DNA of 10,000 nucleotides from Rheinheimera sp. (GCF_020217005.1 NZ_JAIWOI010000007.1:1-10000); one strand, 5' to 3'. Positions 1 through 6,727 are shown, numbered from the stretch's first letter. The notes: generated by a model not told the origin, from the sequence alone. Numbers and translations are program-made.

Positions 1-1019
1 GCAGCGTTAAGTGCCAGCAGATTCGTTTGATCTGCAATAGATCGGATAGTGGTCACTATGGCTGATATCTGTCTGGAATCTTCATTCAGATTCGAGATCT
101 GATGGGTAGCCTCCTGCATTTCTTTTGAAATAACAGCAGAATTGTCTCTTAAGGCCTGCATTTGCGTTTTGCTTGAAACCACAACTTCCACTGTCTCTAA
201 GGAGGCATGCATCGCCATATTCGCCGCATGTTCTACAGCTTGTTCTTGTTTTATGTCGGCGGAAATATCAGAGGCAAATTTGATCACCTTCACTACTTTG
301 CCATTGTCGCCATAAATAGGGTTATAGGTAGCCTCCAGCCAAATTGACTGGTTGGACGCATTCAGTCGCTGAAACCGCCCAGATTTAAATTGTCCTTTGG
401 CCAACTCAGCCCAGAAATGTGGGTGTTGCGAATAAAAGTCCGAAGTGCAGAATATTTTGTGATGTTTGCCTTTGATTTGTTGCAGGCTATACCCCACAGA
501 CTGCAGAAAGTTGTCGTTGGCGGTAATAATGGTACCGTCAGGTTCAAACTCGATCACCGCCTGAGATTTATGCAACGCCTGAATGATAGCGTGCTGATCT
601 TTCAGCTGAGCGGTTTTTTCAGTGGCGTCGCTGGCAAACTTAACGATACGTACAACTTTGCCCTCTTCCATCACAGGGAAGTAAGTTGCCTCCAGCGCTA
701 TAGCTGAGCCATCTTTTTTGTAGCGGGTAAAGGTTTTTGAATGAGGAATGCCTTGTGCAAGGCTCTGCCAGAACTTTGTGTACTCAGTACTGCGCGCATA
801 ATGCATATCACAGAATATTTTATGATGTTGCCCGGCTATTTCATCAGGGCTGTAACCTACAACAGCAAGAAACAAATCATTGGCTTCGAGAATAAATCCC
901 TGAGGATCAAAAACGATTAAGGGAATTTGTTTTTGCACTGCTGCGTAAAACAAAGCTTCAGTTGAAGTTTTTACCGGCTCGGGTGCTTGTTTTATGAATT
1001 TTAAAATAGCGCTCAACAT
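1..1019 (-). CDS. Methyl-accepting chemotaxis protein with two PAS domains (3' end outside the window)
   Basis: This is the N-terminal 339 residues of a cytoplasmic chemoreceptor that would signal to CheA/CheW. PAS1 spans about residues 27-134 and PAS2 about 152-254. Both carry the family pattern of an AN-x-F-L...GY stretch, a G-x-HHKIFC motif (63-70 and 184-191) and a closing V-K-FASD or I-K-FASD strand. A coiled-coil arm of about 70 residues follows, and the frame runs off the edge in the conserved receptor tip ([13 protein letters not shown], 327-339). No membrane segment or HAMP domain is visible, so the protein is probably soluble, like BdlA or Aer-type PAS receptors. The ATG at 1019 is preceded by GAGGTA six bases upstream. 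The ligand or cofactor of the PAS domains cannot be read from the sequence. The gene is divergent from the esterase and paralogous to the receptor starting at 2371. Confidence 0.93.
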   Translation of the reverse strand, partial: MLSAILKFIKQAPEPVKTSTEALFYAAVQKQIPLIVFDPQGFILEANDLFLAVVGYSPDEIAGQHHKIFCDMHYARSTEYTKFWQSLAQGIPHSKTFTRYKKDGSAIALEATYFPVMEEGKVVRIVKFASDATEKTAQLKDQHAIIQALHKSQAVIEFEPDGTIITANDNFLQSVGYSLQQIKGKHHKIFCTSDFYSQHPHFWAELAKGQFKSGRFQRLNASNQSIWLEATYNPIYGDNGKVVKVIKFASDISADIKQEQAVEHAANMAMHASLETVEVVVSSKTQMQALRDNSAVISKEMQEATHQISNLNEDSRQISAIVTTIRSIADQTNLLALNA

Positions 1020-1023
1020 AAAC

Positions 1024-1061
1024 AATACCTCGCTGTCAGTTAATACCTCGGCTGTGAGGTA
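1024..1061 (-). promoter_or_regulatory. Leader hairpin with duplicated Shine-Dalgarno sequence
   Basis: In the receptor mRNA the 5' leader reads UACCUC (1061-1056), then GAGGUA (1049-1044), then a second GAGGUA (1031-1026) that is the ribosome binding site. The first two form a perfect 6-bp stem with a 6-nt loop. The same UACCUC could instead pair with the real ribosome binding site across a 24-nt loop. The two copies are part of an imperfect direct repeat, ACAGC(C)GAGGTATT. The sequence is seen directly; any regulatory role is inference. Confidence 0.4.
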
Positions 1062-1122
1062 CAACTCTGCTTTGCCTTAAAGCAAAAAGCCAAACATCAA
1101 CTTTATGCTGTTATTTAGTGCA

Positions 1123-1151
1123 AATATAGAGGACAAAAGAGACAAAGTCAA
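1123..1151 (-). promoter_or_regulatory. Sigma-70 type promoter of the minus-strand chemoreceptor
   Basis: Read on the minus strand, TTGACT (1151-1146) and TATATT (1128-1123) are separated by exactly 17 nt, and the DNA upstream of the -35 box is AT-rich. Transcription would begin near 1116, giving a leader of about 97 nt. I saw no sigma-28 (TAAA-N15-GCCGATAA) flagellar-type promoter here. Confidence 0.7.
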
Positions 1152-1376
1152 CAAAATGATAAAGTTGATTAATTTTGTAATTTTAATCATGGGCTTAGCC
1201 TTGGGGGAGCAGGACATAGCTCCAGACTCAGATACCGCATTAAAGTCTGCGTGAACACCGGATAAAAAACGAAAGAGATGACGCCTTATTCTGTAACACT
1301 TTTTTGGTTGTTGTTTGCTTAGCCACTGGTTAGGCTCGGCTCTTGTCATAAGGTGTGTAATGAAGGAGTTGCGGTT

Positions 1377-2216
1377 ATGCGTCAATTTAGCTTGATCTGT
1401 TTTTTAGTCTTGCTGTTAGTGGCATGTAGCGAAGCAGAACAACAATACAAAGTTTCCACAGCTTCAACAGAAGTGACTGTATTGGACAGTGTTTTTCCTA
1501 TGCCAGGTTTGAACAGGACCAGACAGGTGCGTTTGTATTTGCCGCCAGGCTACCAGACATCAGAAAAACGCTACCCTGTGCTTTATATGCATGACGGGCA
1601 AAATGTGTTTGATCAGGCCACTTCTTTTGCCGGTGAATGGGGGGTAGATGAAAGCCTCAATGAACTTGCCGCCGCAAACCAGCTCGAGCTGATCGTTGTC
1701 GCCATTGATAACGGAGGGGAAAAACGCATGACTGAATTGAATCCTGCCGATCATCCACAGTATGGTCAGGCTGAGGGTAAAGCTTATATTGAATTTATCG
1801 TCGGCAGCGTTAAGCCTTATATAGATCAACATTTCCGTACTTTGGCAGACGTGAATCACACTGGCATTATGGGCAGTTCAATGGGGGGATTAATCAGTCA
1901 TTACGCTGTAGTACAATTCCCCGAAGTGTTTGGCAAAGCGGGTATCTTTTCACCTTCTTATTGGGCCAGTGGCGCTAAAGTCAGTTGGTTTGAAAATCAG
2001 AGAGCTGCTACTGATGCACTTTTGTATTTTTATATGGGAGAAGAGGAAGGCGAGTCTATGGTGCCAGATGTGCAAAGAGTGTATCAGTCGGTGCTTGCCA
2101 AAGGCCACCCGGCAAAGCACACTCAGTTTCATTTGAAGGCCAATGCTGACCACAATGAAGCGGCATGGCGCGCTGAATTTAAGGCAGCAGTACTGTGGTT
2201 GTTCAACGACAAGTAG
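1377..2216 (+). CDS. Lipoprotein alpha/beta-hydrolase (putative esterase family)
   Basis: A 279-residue predicted hydrolase of the esterase-D/Fes-like family (PF00756, COG2819 type), probably anchored in the envelope. The N-terminus is a short hydrophobic signal peptide ending in the lipobox LVAC with Cys17. Ser at +2 fits export to the outer membrane. The family hallmarks are YPVLYMHDGQNVFD (about residues 66-79), the nucleophile elbow GSSMGG with Ser168, and a C-terminal D-H-N-E with His259 as the likely catalytic histidine. The acid residue is not certain. I chose the ATG at 1377 because AAGGAG lies eight bases upstream and because it puts the signal peptide at the N-terminus; an in-frame GTG at 1353 would add eight unlikely residues. 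The substrate is unknown: relatives are often named siderophore or carbohydrate esterases, and neither is supported by the neighbours. Confidence 0.9.
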   Translation: MRQFSLICFLVLLLVACSEAEQQYKVSTASTEVTVLDSVFPMPGLNRTRQVRLYLPPGYQTSEKRYPVLYMHDGQNVFDQATSFAGEWGVDESLNELAAANQLELIVVAIDNGGEKRMTELNPADHPQYGQAEGKAYIEFIVGSVKPYIDQHFRTLADVNHTGIMGSSMGGLISHYAVVQFPEVFGKAGIFSPSYWASGAKVSWFENQRAATDALLYFYMGEEEGESMVPDVQRVYQSVLAKGHPAKHTQFHLKANADHNEAAWRAEFKAAVLWLFNDK

Positions 2217-2370
2217 TTATGGGAGCTTCACCTGATCTCATTTAATAAAGGCTATATTGGCCAGGTGCCTTATCTAAAAAAATATCGTCTTTTTCTGTAC
2301 TAAATCAACTACATGCCTATAGTTAATACGTACCTATCCTGGTATTTTTGCAGCGAGGGAGTGTGTGGTT

Positions 2371-4122
2371 ATGTTTAGCCTAAGTTCGAATTCCGACAAT
2401 ATAGTCAATGCCATTAATGCTACTCAGGCAGTGATCCAGTTTTCGCTGGATGGACAGATTGAGCATGCCAATGAAAACTTTTTGCGACTGATGGGCTACC
2501 AGTTACAGGAAGTACAAGGTAAGCATCACAGTATTTTTTTAGAATCGGGTACCGCCACATCAGCAGCTTATCAACAGTTTTGGGCTGATTTGCGTGCAGG
2601 AAAACCTCATACCGCGGAATTTAAACGTATTACTAAAAGTGGTAAAGCGGTCTGGATCCAGGCCTCTTACACTCCTATTTTGAAAAATGGCAAAGTGTCA
2701 AAAGTGATCAAATTCGCTTCAGATATCACTGAGCAGGTTTTAAAGCAGGCAGATTTTGCATCTCAGCTGCAGGCTATTCACAGAGCTCAGGCAGTGATTG
2801 AGTTTAATGTCGATGGAACAATACTGTTCGCCAATGCTAATTTCCTGAATTTAATGGGGTATAGCCTAAAAGAAGTCACAGGCCAACATCACCGGATTTT
2901 TGTAGATCCAAAAGAAGCGAACTCAGGCAGTTATGCTGAATTTTGGCGTCGGTTAAAAGAGGGGCATTATCAGACCGCTGAGTATAAAAGACTGACTAAA
3001 ACTGGTCATGAAATATGGATCCATGCCACATACAACCCGATCAAAGATCCCGATGGTAAAGTTCTGAAAATAGTTAAGTTTGCCAGTGATATCACCCACG
3101 AAGTTGCGCAGAAAAAAGAGTTCCGCCTACTTTCGATGGTTGCCAATGAAACGGACAACGCTGTGATGATTTCTAATTCAGACCGCATTATCCAGTACGT
3201 GAACAAAGGCTTTAGTCAGATGACAGGTTATGCGGCCAATGAAGTCTTAGGTCATGTAGCAAGGGAGTTTTTGGTTGGGCCTAAAACTGATCTTGTAACT
3301 AAAGAACGTATAGAAGCGGAACTGAGCGTTCCCCGTGCTTTTTATGATGAAATTGAGATCCACCGTAAAGACGGCTCGTCGTTATGGATCTCTGTGACCA
3401 GCAATCCGGTTTATGACGAAAAAGGTCAACACAGTCATTTTATCGCTATTTTGGCGGATATTAGCAAAGTCAAATCGTCAGCTTTGGAGTATCAAACCCG
3501 TTTTCAGGCCATAGGTCAGTCGAATTTAATGCTGGAATGGGACAAAGAGGGGCGATTAAAGGATATTAACGATTATCCACAACGCCAATTTAAATTGAAT
3601 AGTGAACAATTCAGTAAAGTTGTAGCGGACTGGCGCAGTTTTTTAACTCAGGAACAGGTTGCTAAAGTATTGGCCGGACAAAGTATAGCGGTAGATATAC
3701 ATATTCAGTGTAATGGACGGAAACTTGGTATAGCTGCAACTTTTTGTGCAGTCAGAGACACCTATGGTGAATTGCAAAAAATTATTATGTTTGGCGCTGA
3801 TATATCTGAACGTTTACAGGTCGTACAAACCAGTGATTCGGTGATGTCTGAATTGGTCAATTCTGGCCAAAGCATTAATAACATGGTGTCTTCCATTAAT
3901 TCTATCGCTGATCAAACCAACTTACTGGCGCTCAATGCGGCCATTGAAGCTGCGCGGGCAGGGGAAGCAGGTCGTGGTTTTTCCGTCGTCGCTGATGAAG
4001 TGCGGAATCTGGCTTCCAAAGCCAGCGCTTCGGCCAGTGAAATCAACACAGTAGTGGGACGTAATCAGGCATTATTGACTAGTTTGTCTGAGACCTTAAA
4101 CAAACTAAACAAAAGAGCTTAA
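2371..4122 (+). CDS. Soluble chemoreceptor with four PAS domains and a short signalling hairpin
   Basis: A 583-residue methyl-accepting-type receptor without a membrane segment or HAMP domain. PAS1 (about 18-121) and PAS2 (about 139-243) match each other and the PAS domains of the receptor at 1-1019, including G-x-HH-x-IF and [12 protein letters not shown]3 (about 254-365) is of a different, LOV-like type with [11 protein letters not shown]4 (about 378-480) is divergent. The C-terminus contains the conserved CheA/CheW-binding tip [21 protein letters not shown] (from 511) followed by [15 protein letters not shown], but the helical arms on each side are only about 30-37 residues. There is no C-terminal NWETF-like tether for CheR/CheB. 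The ATG at 2371 follows GAGGGAG by nine bases; a GTG at 2365 is the alternative. It probably senses an intracellular redox, energy or small-molecule signal (inference). Confidence 0.93.
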   Translation: MFSLSSNSDNIVNAINATQAVIQFSLDGQIEHANENFLRLMGYQLQEVQGKHHSIFLESGTATSAAYQQFWADLRAGKPHTAEFKRITKSGKAVWIQASYTPILKNGKVSKVIKFASDITEQVLKQADFASQLQAIHRAQAVIEFNVDGTILFANANFLNLMGYSLKEVTGQHHRIFVDPKEANSGSYAEFWRRLKEGHYQTAEYKRLTKTGHEIWIHATYNPIKDPDGKVLKIVKFASDITHEVAQKKEFRLLSMVANETDNAVMISNSDRIIQYVNKGFSQMTGYAANEVLGHVAREFLVGPKTDLVTKERIEAELSVPRAFYDEIEIHRKDGSSLWISVTSNPVYDEKGQHSHFIAILADISKVKSSALEYQTRFQAIGQSNLMLEWDKEGRLKDINDYPQRQFKLNSEQFSKVVADWRSFLTQEQVAKVLAGQSIAVDIHIQCNGRKLGIAATFCAVRDTYGELQKIIMFGADISERLQVVQTSDSVMSELVNSGQSINNMVSSINSIADQTNLLALNAAIEAARAGEAGRGFSVVADEVRNLASKASASASEINTVVGRNQALLTSLSETLNKLNKRA

Positions 4123-4140
4123 TTGGCGAAGCAAAATATG

Positions 4141-4166
4141 AAGGGAGCGGCAAGGCGGCTCCCTTT
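4141..4166. terminator. Shared bidirectional terminator between convergent genes
   Basis: AAGGGAGC (4141-4148) and GCTCCCTT (4158-4165) form a perfect 8-bp stem with a 9-nt loop. It lies 18 bp after the chemoreceptor stop codon and 5 bp beyond the pirin stop codon, which faces it. The T-runs are modest: TTT on the plus strand, and ATATTTT a few bases beyond the stem on the minus strand. Its position between two convergent genes supports termination in both directions. Confidence 0.72.
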
Positions 4167-4170
4167 GATA

Positions 4171-4863
4171 TTAAGGCAAATCAAACCACAAGGCTTTGAC
4201 CGGACCCGAAGTAGCTAAGGCTGCTAATTCAGTTTGTTTACTGATCTTTGCGCCATCTCCTGCTTGCATTGTGATGCCGTTTAACTCCAATTCCCCTTCA
4301 ATCAGATGCAGGTAGTAATGGCGTTTTGTGGTCACAGGCAACTGAATCACATCATGTTCACTTAACAACAGTTGTGATAAACAGGCATCCTGTTTGATGT
4401 GCAGGCTACCGTCCCGACCGTCAGGTGAAATCACTAAAGTTAAACCTGGTTCAGCTTTAAAATCTTTTTGCTGATAACCTGGAGTGCCGCCAAATTGATT
4501 TGGCTGGATCCAGATCTGCAGGAACTTTAGCTTGTCCTTATCGCTGGCGTTAAATTCGCTGTGGTAAATGCCTTTGCCTGCACTCATCAACTGAAATTCG
4601 CCCGCTGGCAGAGTTTTCACGTTACCGGCTGAATCTCTGTGGGCTATTTGCCCTTCCAGCACATAGCTGATGATTTCCATGTCCTGATGGCCATGGGTGT
4701 CAAAGCCTGCCGCTGCATCTACTTCGTCATCGTTGATCACCCGCAGTGCAGAGAAGCCCATATGGGCAGGGTCGTAGTAGCGGCCAAAAGAGAAGCTGTG
4801 CTTGCTTTTTAGCCAGCCGAAAGCGGCTACGCCACGATCGGCAGAGCGTCTTAATTCAATCAT
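4171..4863 (-). CDS. yhhW: Pirin family protein, YhhW-like (putative quercetinase)
   Basis: A 230-residue cytosolic bicupin close in length and sequence to E. coli YhhW, which has quercetin 2,3-dioxygenase activity in vitro. The metal-binding set in the N-terminal cupin is complete: His57 and His59 in THGHQDME, and His101 and Glu103 in YHSEF. The blocks FSALRVINDDEV, MEIISYVLEG and PAGEFQLMSAGKGIYHSE are typical of pirins. The C-terminal cupin (about 145-230) lacks the metal ligands, as usual. ACGAGGG sits about six bases before the ATG. The gene follows the DoxX gene on the same strand after a 197-bp structured gap, so it may have its own promoter or share one. The physiological substrate is not known; handling of quinones or aromatic electrophiles is an inference from the family and neighbours. 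Confidence 0.92.
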   Translation of the reverse strand: MIELRRSADRGVAAFGWLKSKHSFSFGRYYDPAHMGFSALRVINDDEVDAAAGFDTHGHQDMEIISYVLEGQIAHRDSAGNVKTLPAGEFQLMSAGKGIYHSEFNASDKDKLKFLQIWIQPNQFGGTPGYQQKDFKAEPGLTLVISPDGRDGSLHIKQDACLSQLLLSEHDVIQLPVTTKRHYYLHLIEGELELNGITMQAGDGAKISKQTELAALATSGPVKALWFDLP

Positions 4864-5060
4864 GATATCCCTCGTACTTGAAGCCGCAGCTTTGTTGTCT
4901 GCCCTGGCTTTCTAAAAAGAGTTTCGCCCCAATCACATAGTGGCCTATGTTCATGGAGACTCATTCACTTGTCGCCGCGCTGTGACTCCAATAACTTTGG
5001 ATATCGACGCGGCTTTGGCAGACTCTCTCTTTTGCAGAGAGAGTCTCTTTGAGTGGATGC
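4864..5060. repeat. Structured intergenic region, possibly a dispersed repeat
   Basis: These 197 bp separate DoxX from pirin and are dense in inverted repeats. ACATAG/CTATGT (4935-4940 and 4945-4950) flanks TGGC. TCCAA/TTGGA (4987-4991 and 4997-5001) lies inside GCCGCG/CGCGGC (4974-4979 and 5008-5013). All of these are enclosed by GAGACTC/GAGTCTC (4956-4962 and 5041-5047), apart from the first pair. AAGCCGCAGCTT (4881-4892) is near-palindromic, and a 10-bp hairpin lies at 5020-5046. No coding frame is convincing. The layout resembles an interspersed structured element of Alteromonadales-type genomes, but I cannot confirm other copies from this window. Confidence 0.4.
5020..5046. terminator. 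Strong hairpin just downstream of the DoxX gene
   Basis: AGACTCTCTC (5020-5029) and GAGAGAGTCT (5037-5046) form a perfect 10-bp stem with a 7-nt loop, 14 bp beyond the DoxX stop codon. On the minus strand no T-run follows the stem, so this may be an mRNA 3'-end stabiliser or a processing stem rather than a classic rho-independent terminator. The arm GAGTCTC can alternatively pair with 4956-4962. Confidence 0.5.
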
Positions 5061-5507
5061 TTAGTTCAGTTTCTTCGCGATAATGGCGTCGATTGAAGCT
5101 TTTCCTGCACCGCTGAACAACAGAGATACACTGGCAGCTAACAGAGCCAGGCCGAATTCGTAACCGTTATTGCTCATAAACAGACCGTTAGCAAAGTGCA
5201 CTTTAAAGATGGCCACTAACATGGCGATAATTAAAGTCACTGCAGCAGGGCGGGTTAGTACACCAAACACCAGCGCCAGACCACCAAAAAATTCAGCTGC
5301 ACCTGCTAAAAACGCCATCAGTACACCCGGAGCCAGGCCTATGCTTTCCATCCAGCCACCAGTGCCTTCTAAGCCGTAGCCACCAAACCAGCCAAATAAT
5401 TTTTGAGCACCGTGTGCAGCAAAAATAATACCTACCGGTACTCGTAAAGCTAAAGCGCCAAAACCTGCGTTTGTACTAAAAATTTGTTGTAAAGTTGCTT
5501 TGTTCAT
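5061..5507 (-). CDS. DoxX family inner-membrane protein
   Basis: A 148-residue protein with four predicted membrane segments (about 16-38, 61-83, 86-105 and 115-133), the normal size and layout for DoxX/YqjF/YphA proteins. The family signature HGAQKLFGWFGG (32-43), a G-LEGTGGWMESIG block and the acidic AAEFFGGL in the second helix are present. Relatives include the thiosulfate:quinone oxidoreductase subunit DoxD/DoxX and E. coli YqjF; the biochemical role of most bacterial members is not settled. I place the start at the ATG at 5507 because AAAGGTGA lies six bases upstream; the in-frame GTG at 5516 falls inside that ribosome binding site. It is divergent from the LysR gene at 5688 and is likely its target (inference). 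Confidence 0.92.
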   Translation of the reverse strand: MNKATLQQIFSTNAGFGALALRVPVGIIFAAHGAQKLFGWFGGYGLEGTGGWMESIGLAPGVLMAFLAGAAEFFGGLALVFGVLTRPAAVTLIIAMLVAIFKVHFANGLFMSNNGYEFGLALLAASVSLLFSGAGKASIDAIIAKKLN

Positions 5508-5599
5508 ATCATTCACCTTTAAATAAATTGACCGTTAATTGGAGTTGTCAGACTGCCTTAAACCGCTTGTCAGTTCCGATGTGTGTACTTTAGTGCGAC

Positions 5600-5627
5600 T
5601 TGCATTTTTAAAAAAGCGGAATAAACT
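5600..5627 (+). promoter_or_regulatory. Putative promoter of the LysR gene
   Basis: TTGCAT (5600-5605) and TAAACT (5622-5627) are spaced by 16 nt on the plus strand, giving a predicted start near 5634. The palindromic LysR box at 5638-5652 would then sit just after the start site, which suits autorepression. A weaker alternative is TAAACT as the -35 box with TATTTG at 5645-5650 and a 17-nt spacer. No clear core promoter for the divergent DoxX gene could be picked out, as expected for an activator-dependent promoter. Confidence 0.38.
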
Positions 5628-5637
5628 GAGCTCTGTG

Positions 5638-5652
5638 TTCAAAATATTTGAA
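5638..5652. promoter_or_regulatory. Perfect palindrome with T-N11-A LysR-type operator
   Basis: TTCAAAATATTTGAA is a 15-bp sequence with perfect 6-bp arms around ATA. Its inner 13 bp, TCAAAATATTTGA, has the T-N11-A form typical of LysR-family binding sites. It lies 35 bp upstream of the regulator ATG at 5688 and 130 bp upstream of the divergent DoxX start, where an autoregulatory and divergent-control site would be expected. Binding by the adjacent regulator is inference. Confidence 0.55.
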
Positions 5653-5687
5653 TTATTGTGGCTCTGCGTACTGAGACGAAGGATTTT

Positions 5688-6596
5688 ATGGCCAATCACC
5701 CTATTTTGACGTTGGACGCTTTGCGCGCTATGGACGCTATTGACCGCAAAGGCAGTTTTGCTGCAGCGGCTGAACATTTGTACAAGGTACCTTCAGCCTT
5801 GAGCTACACCATAGCTAAGCTGGAGAGCGATCTGGATGTGCAGTTGTTCGACCGTTCTAAACAAAAAGCACAGTTAACCCCAGCGGGTCAGTTGTTGTTG
5901 CAGCAGGGCCGGGAATTATTGCAGGCGGCCAGCCGGTTACAGGATGCAATTAAACAAGTCGATACTGGCTGGGAAACTCAGTTTGTGATTGCCAAAGACA
6001 GCATAGTGCCTTACCCGCCAGTGCTGAGTTTAATTAATGAGTTTATGAGCCTTGGCAAAATGACCGAGGTCAGTATGCGTGAAGAAGTTTTGGGTGGTGG
6101 CTGGGAGGCGCTGGAGACAGGTCGTGCTCAAATTGCGGTCGGGGTTTCGGCCGATATGCCAAAAGGCAAGTACGAGTTGGTCCCTATAGGGGAAGTGGAG
6201 TTTGTGTTTGCCTTATCGCCTTTGCATGAACTGGCCAATATCAACAGACAAATAGATTTAACTGACGTAGAACAGGAAACCGCCATAGTGGTGTCAGACT
6301 CCGCATTGGACGCACCTAAACGTAGCAGTGGCTTATTCAGCACCCGTCGGGTGCTTCGGGTGAGTTCGATGCAGGCAAAAATTGCTGCGCAGGTACAGGG
6401 CCTTGGAGTAGGGTTTTTGCCTAAACATTTGATCCAGGATGAACTGGCCAGAGGCTTATTAATAGCGAAAAAAACCAGTATTCCACGAGATAAAGCCATG
6501 TTGTATCTGGCCTGGCAAAAACAAGGTCAGGGAAAGGCGCTGCAATGGTTTAGTCAGGCTTTGAGTCAATATCCCTGGGCCCAGGTCTGGTGCTAG
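5688..6596 (+). CDS. yhaJ: LysR family transcriptional regulator, YhaJ-like
   Basis: A 302-residue LysR regulator. The winged helix-turn-helix covers about residues 6-65 (LTLDALRAMDAIDRKGSFAA, then VPSALSYTIAKLE and LFDRS), followed by a linker helix and a substrate-binding domain at about 95-295. From memory, the N-terminal 80 residues match E. coli YhaJ very closely (LTLEALRVMDAIDRRGSFAA and VPSALSY). YhaJ activates yqjF, which encodes a DoxX protein, in response to products of nitroaromatics, and lies beside the pirin gene yhaK. Here the gene is divergent from a DoxX gene that precedes a pirin gene, which supports orthology or a conserved module. The ATG at 5688 follows GAAGGA by four bases; a GTG at 5658 would add ten residues outside the family alignment. 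Confidence 0.92.
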   Translation: MANHPILTLDALRAMDAIDRKGSFAAAAEHLYKVPSALSYTIAKLESDLDVQLFDRSKQKAQLTPAGQLLLQQGRELLQAASRLQDAIKQVDTGWETQFVIAKDSIVPYPPVLSLINEFMSLGKMTEVSMREEVLGGGWEALETGRAQIAVGVSADMPKGKYELVPIGEVEFVFALSPLHELANINRQIDLTDVEQETAIVVSDSALDAPKRSSGLFSTRRVLRVSSMQAKIAAQVQGLGVGFLPKHLIQDELARGLLIAKKTSIPRDKAMLYLAWQKQGQGKALQWFSQALSQYPWAQVWC

Positions 6597-6727
6597 AGCC
6601 TGCATAAAAAAGGTGAAAAAACTTCAGCCAAAACCGCAGATTTTTGCTGTATTTCAATAGATTGATTGGGTAAAGTAGCGCCAATTTTGGTGCCGCTTTT
6701 TTAGCAGGCTAAACAGGTTTTGCGCTT
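6597..6727 (+). promoter_or_regulatory. Symporter leader bounded by a long-range inverted repeat
   Basis: AGCCTGC-AT-AAAAAA (6597-6611), directly after the LysR stop codon, is complementary to TTTTTT-A-GCAGGCT (6697-6710): 13 pairs with one asymmetric bulge. Inside lies a smaller stem, AGCGCCAA (6677-6684) with TTGG (6687-6690, overlapping the loop) and CGCT (6694-6697), leading into the run of six T. That inner stem could be a weak terminator for the LysR gene. The two structures compete for the T-run. I could not identify a strong promoter for the symporter. Confidence 0.4.

Larger units (their letters stand above)
1020..1376. other. Intergenic region between divergent chemoreceptor and esterase
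   Basis: This 357-bp gap holds the receptor leader hairpin and promoter and a 7-bp inverted repeat, TGATTAA/TTAATCA (1166-1172 and 1183-1189). From about 1195 to 1376 I see only short repeats: GGAGC/GCTCC at 1206-1223, and AGACT/AGTCT at 1225-1248. No convincing promoter for the esterase is visible, although one must exist here unless transcription enters from elsewhere. A minus-strand open frame across 1077-1385 has no ribosome binding site and no recognisable domain, and I do not call it. Confidence 0.6.

Noticed and set aside
1077..1385. Minus-strand open frame of 102 codons with a hydrophobic segment in the receptor-esterase gap
   Set aside because: It has no ribosome binding site, its hydrophobic end overlaps the receptor promoter, it reads antisense into the esterase start, and it shows no recognisable domain.
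2229..2267. CACCTG/CAGGTG inverted repeat after the esterase as a terminator
   Set aside because: Only six pairs with a 27-nt loop, and followed by A-rich rather than T-rich sequence.
2301..2322. TAAA and GCCTATAG resembling a sigma-28 promoter upstream of the four-PAS receptor
   Set aside because: The spacing is 10 nt instead of about 15 and the -10 element deviates from GCCGATAA.
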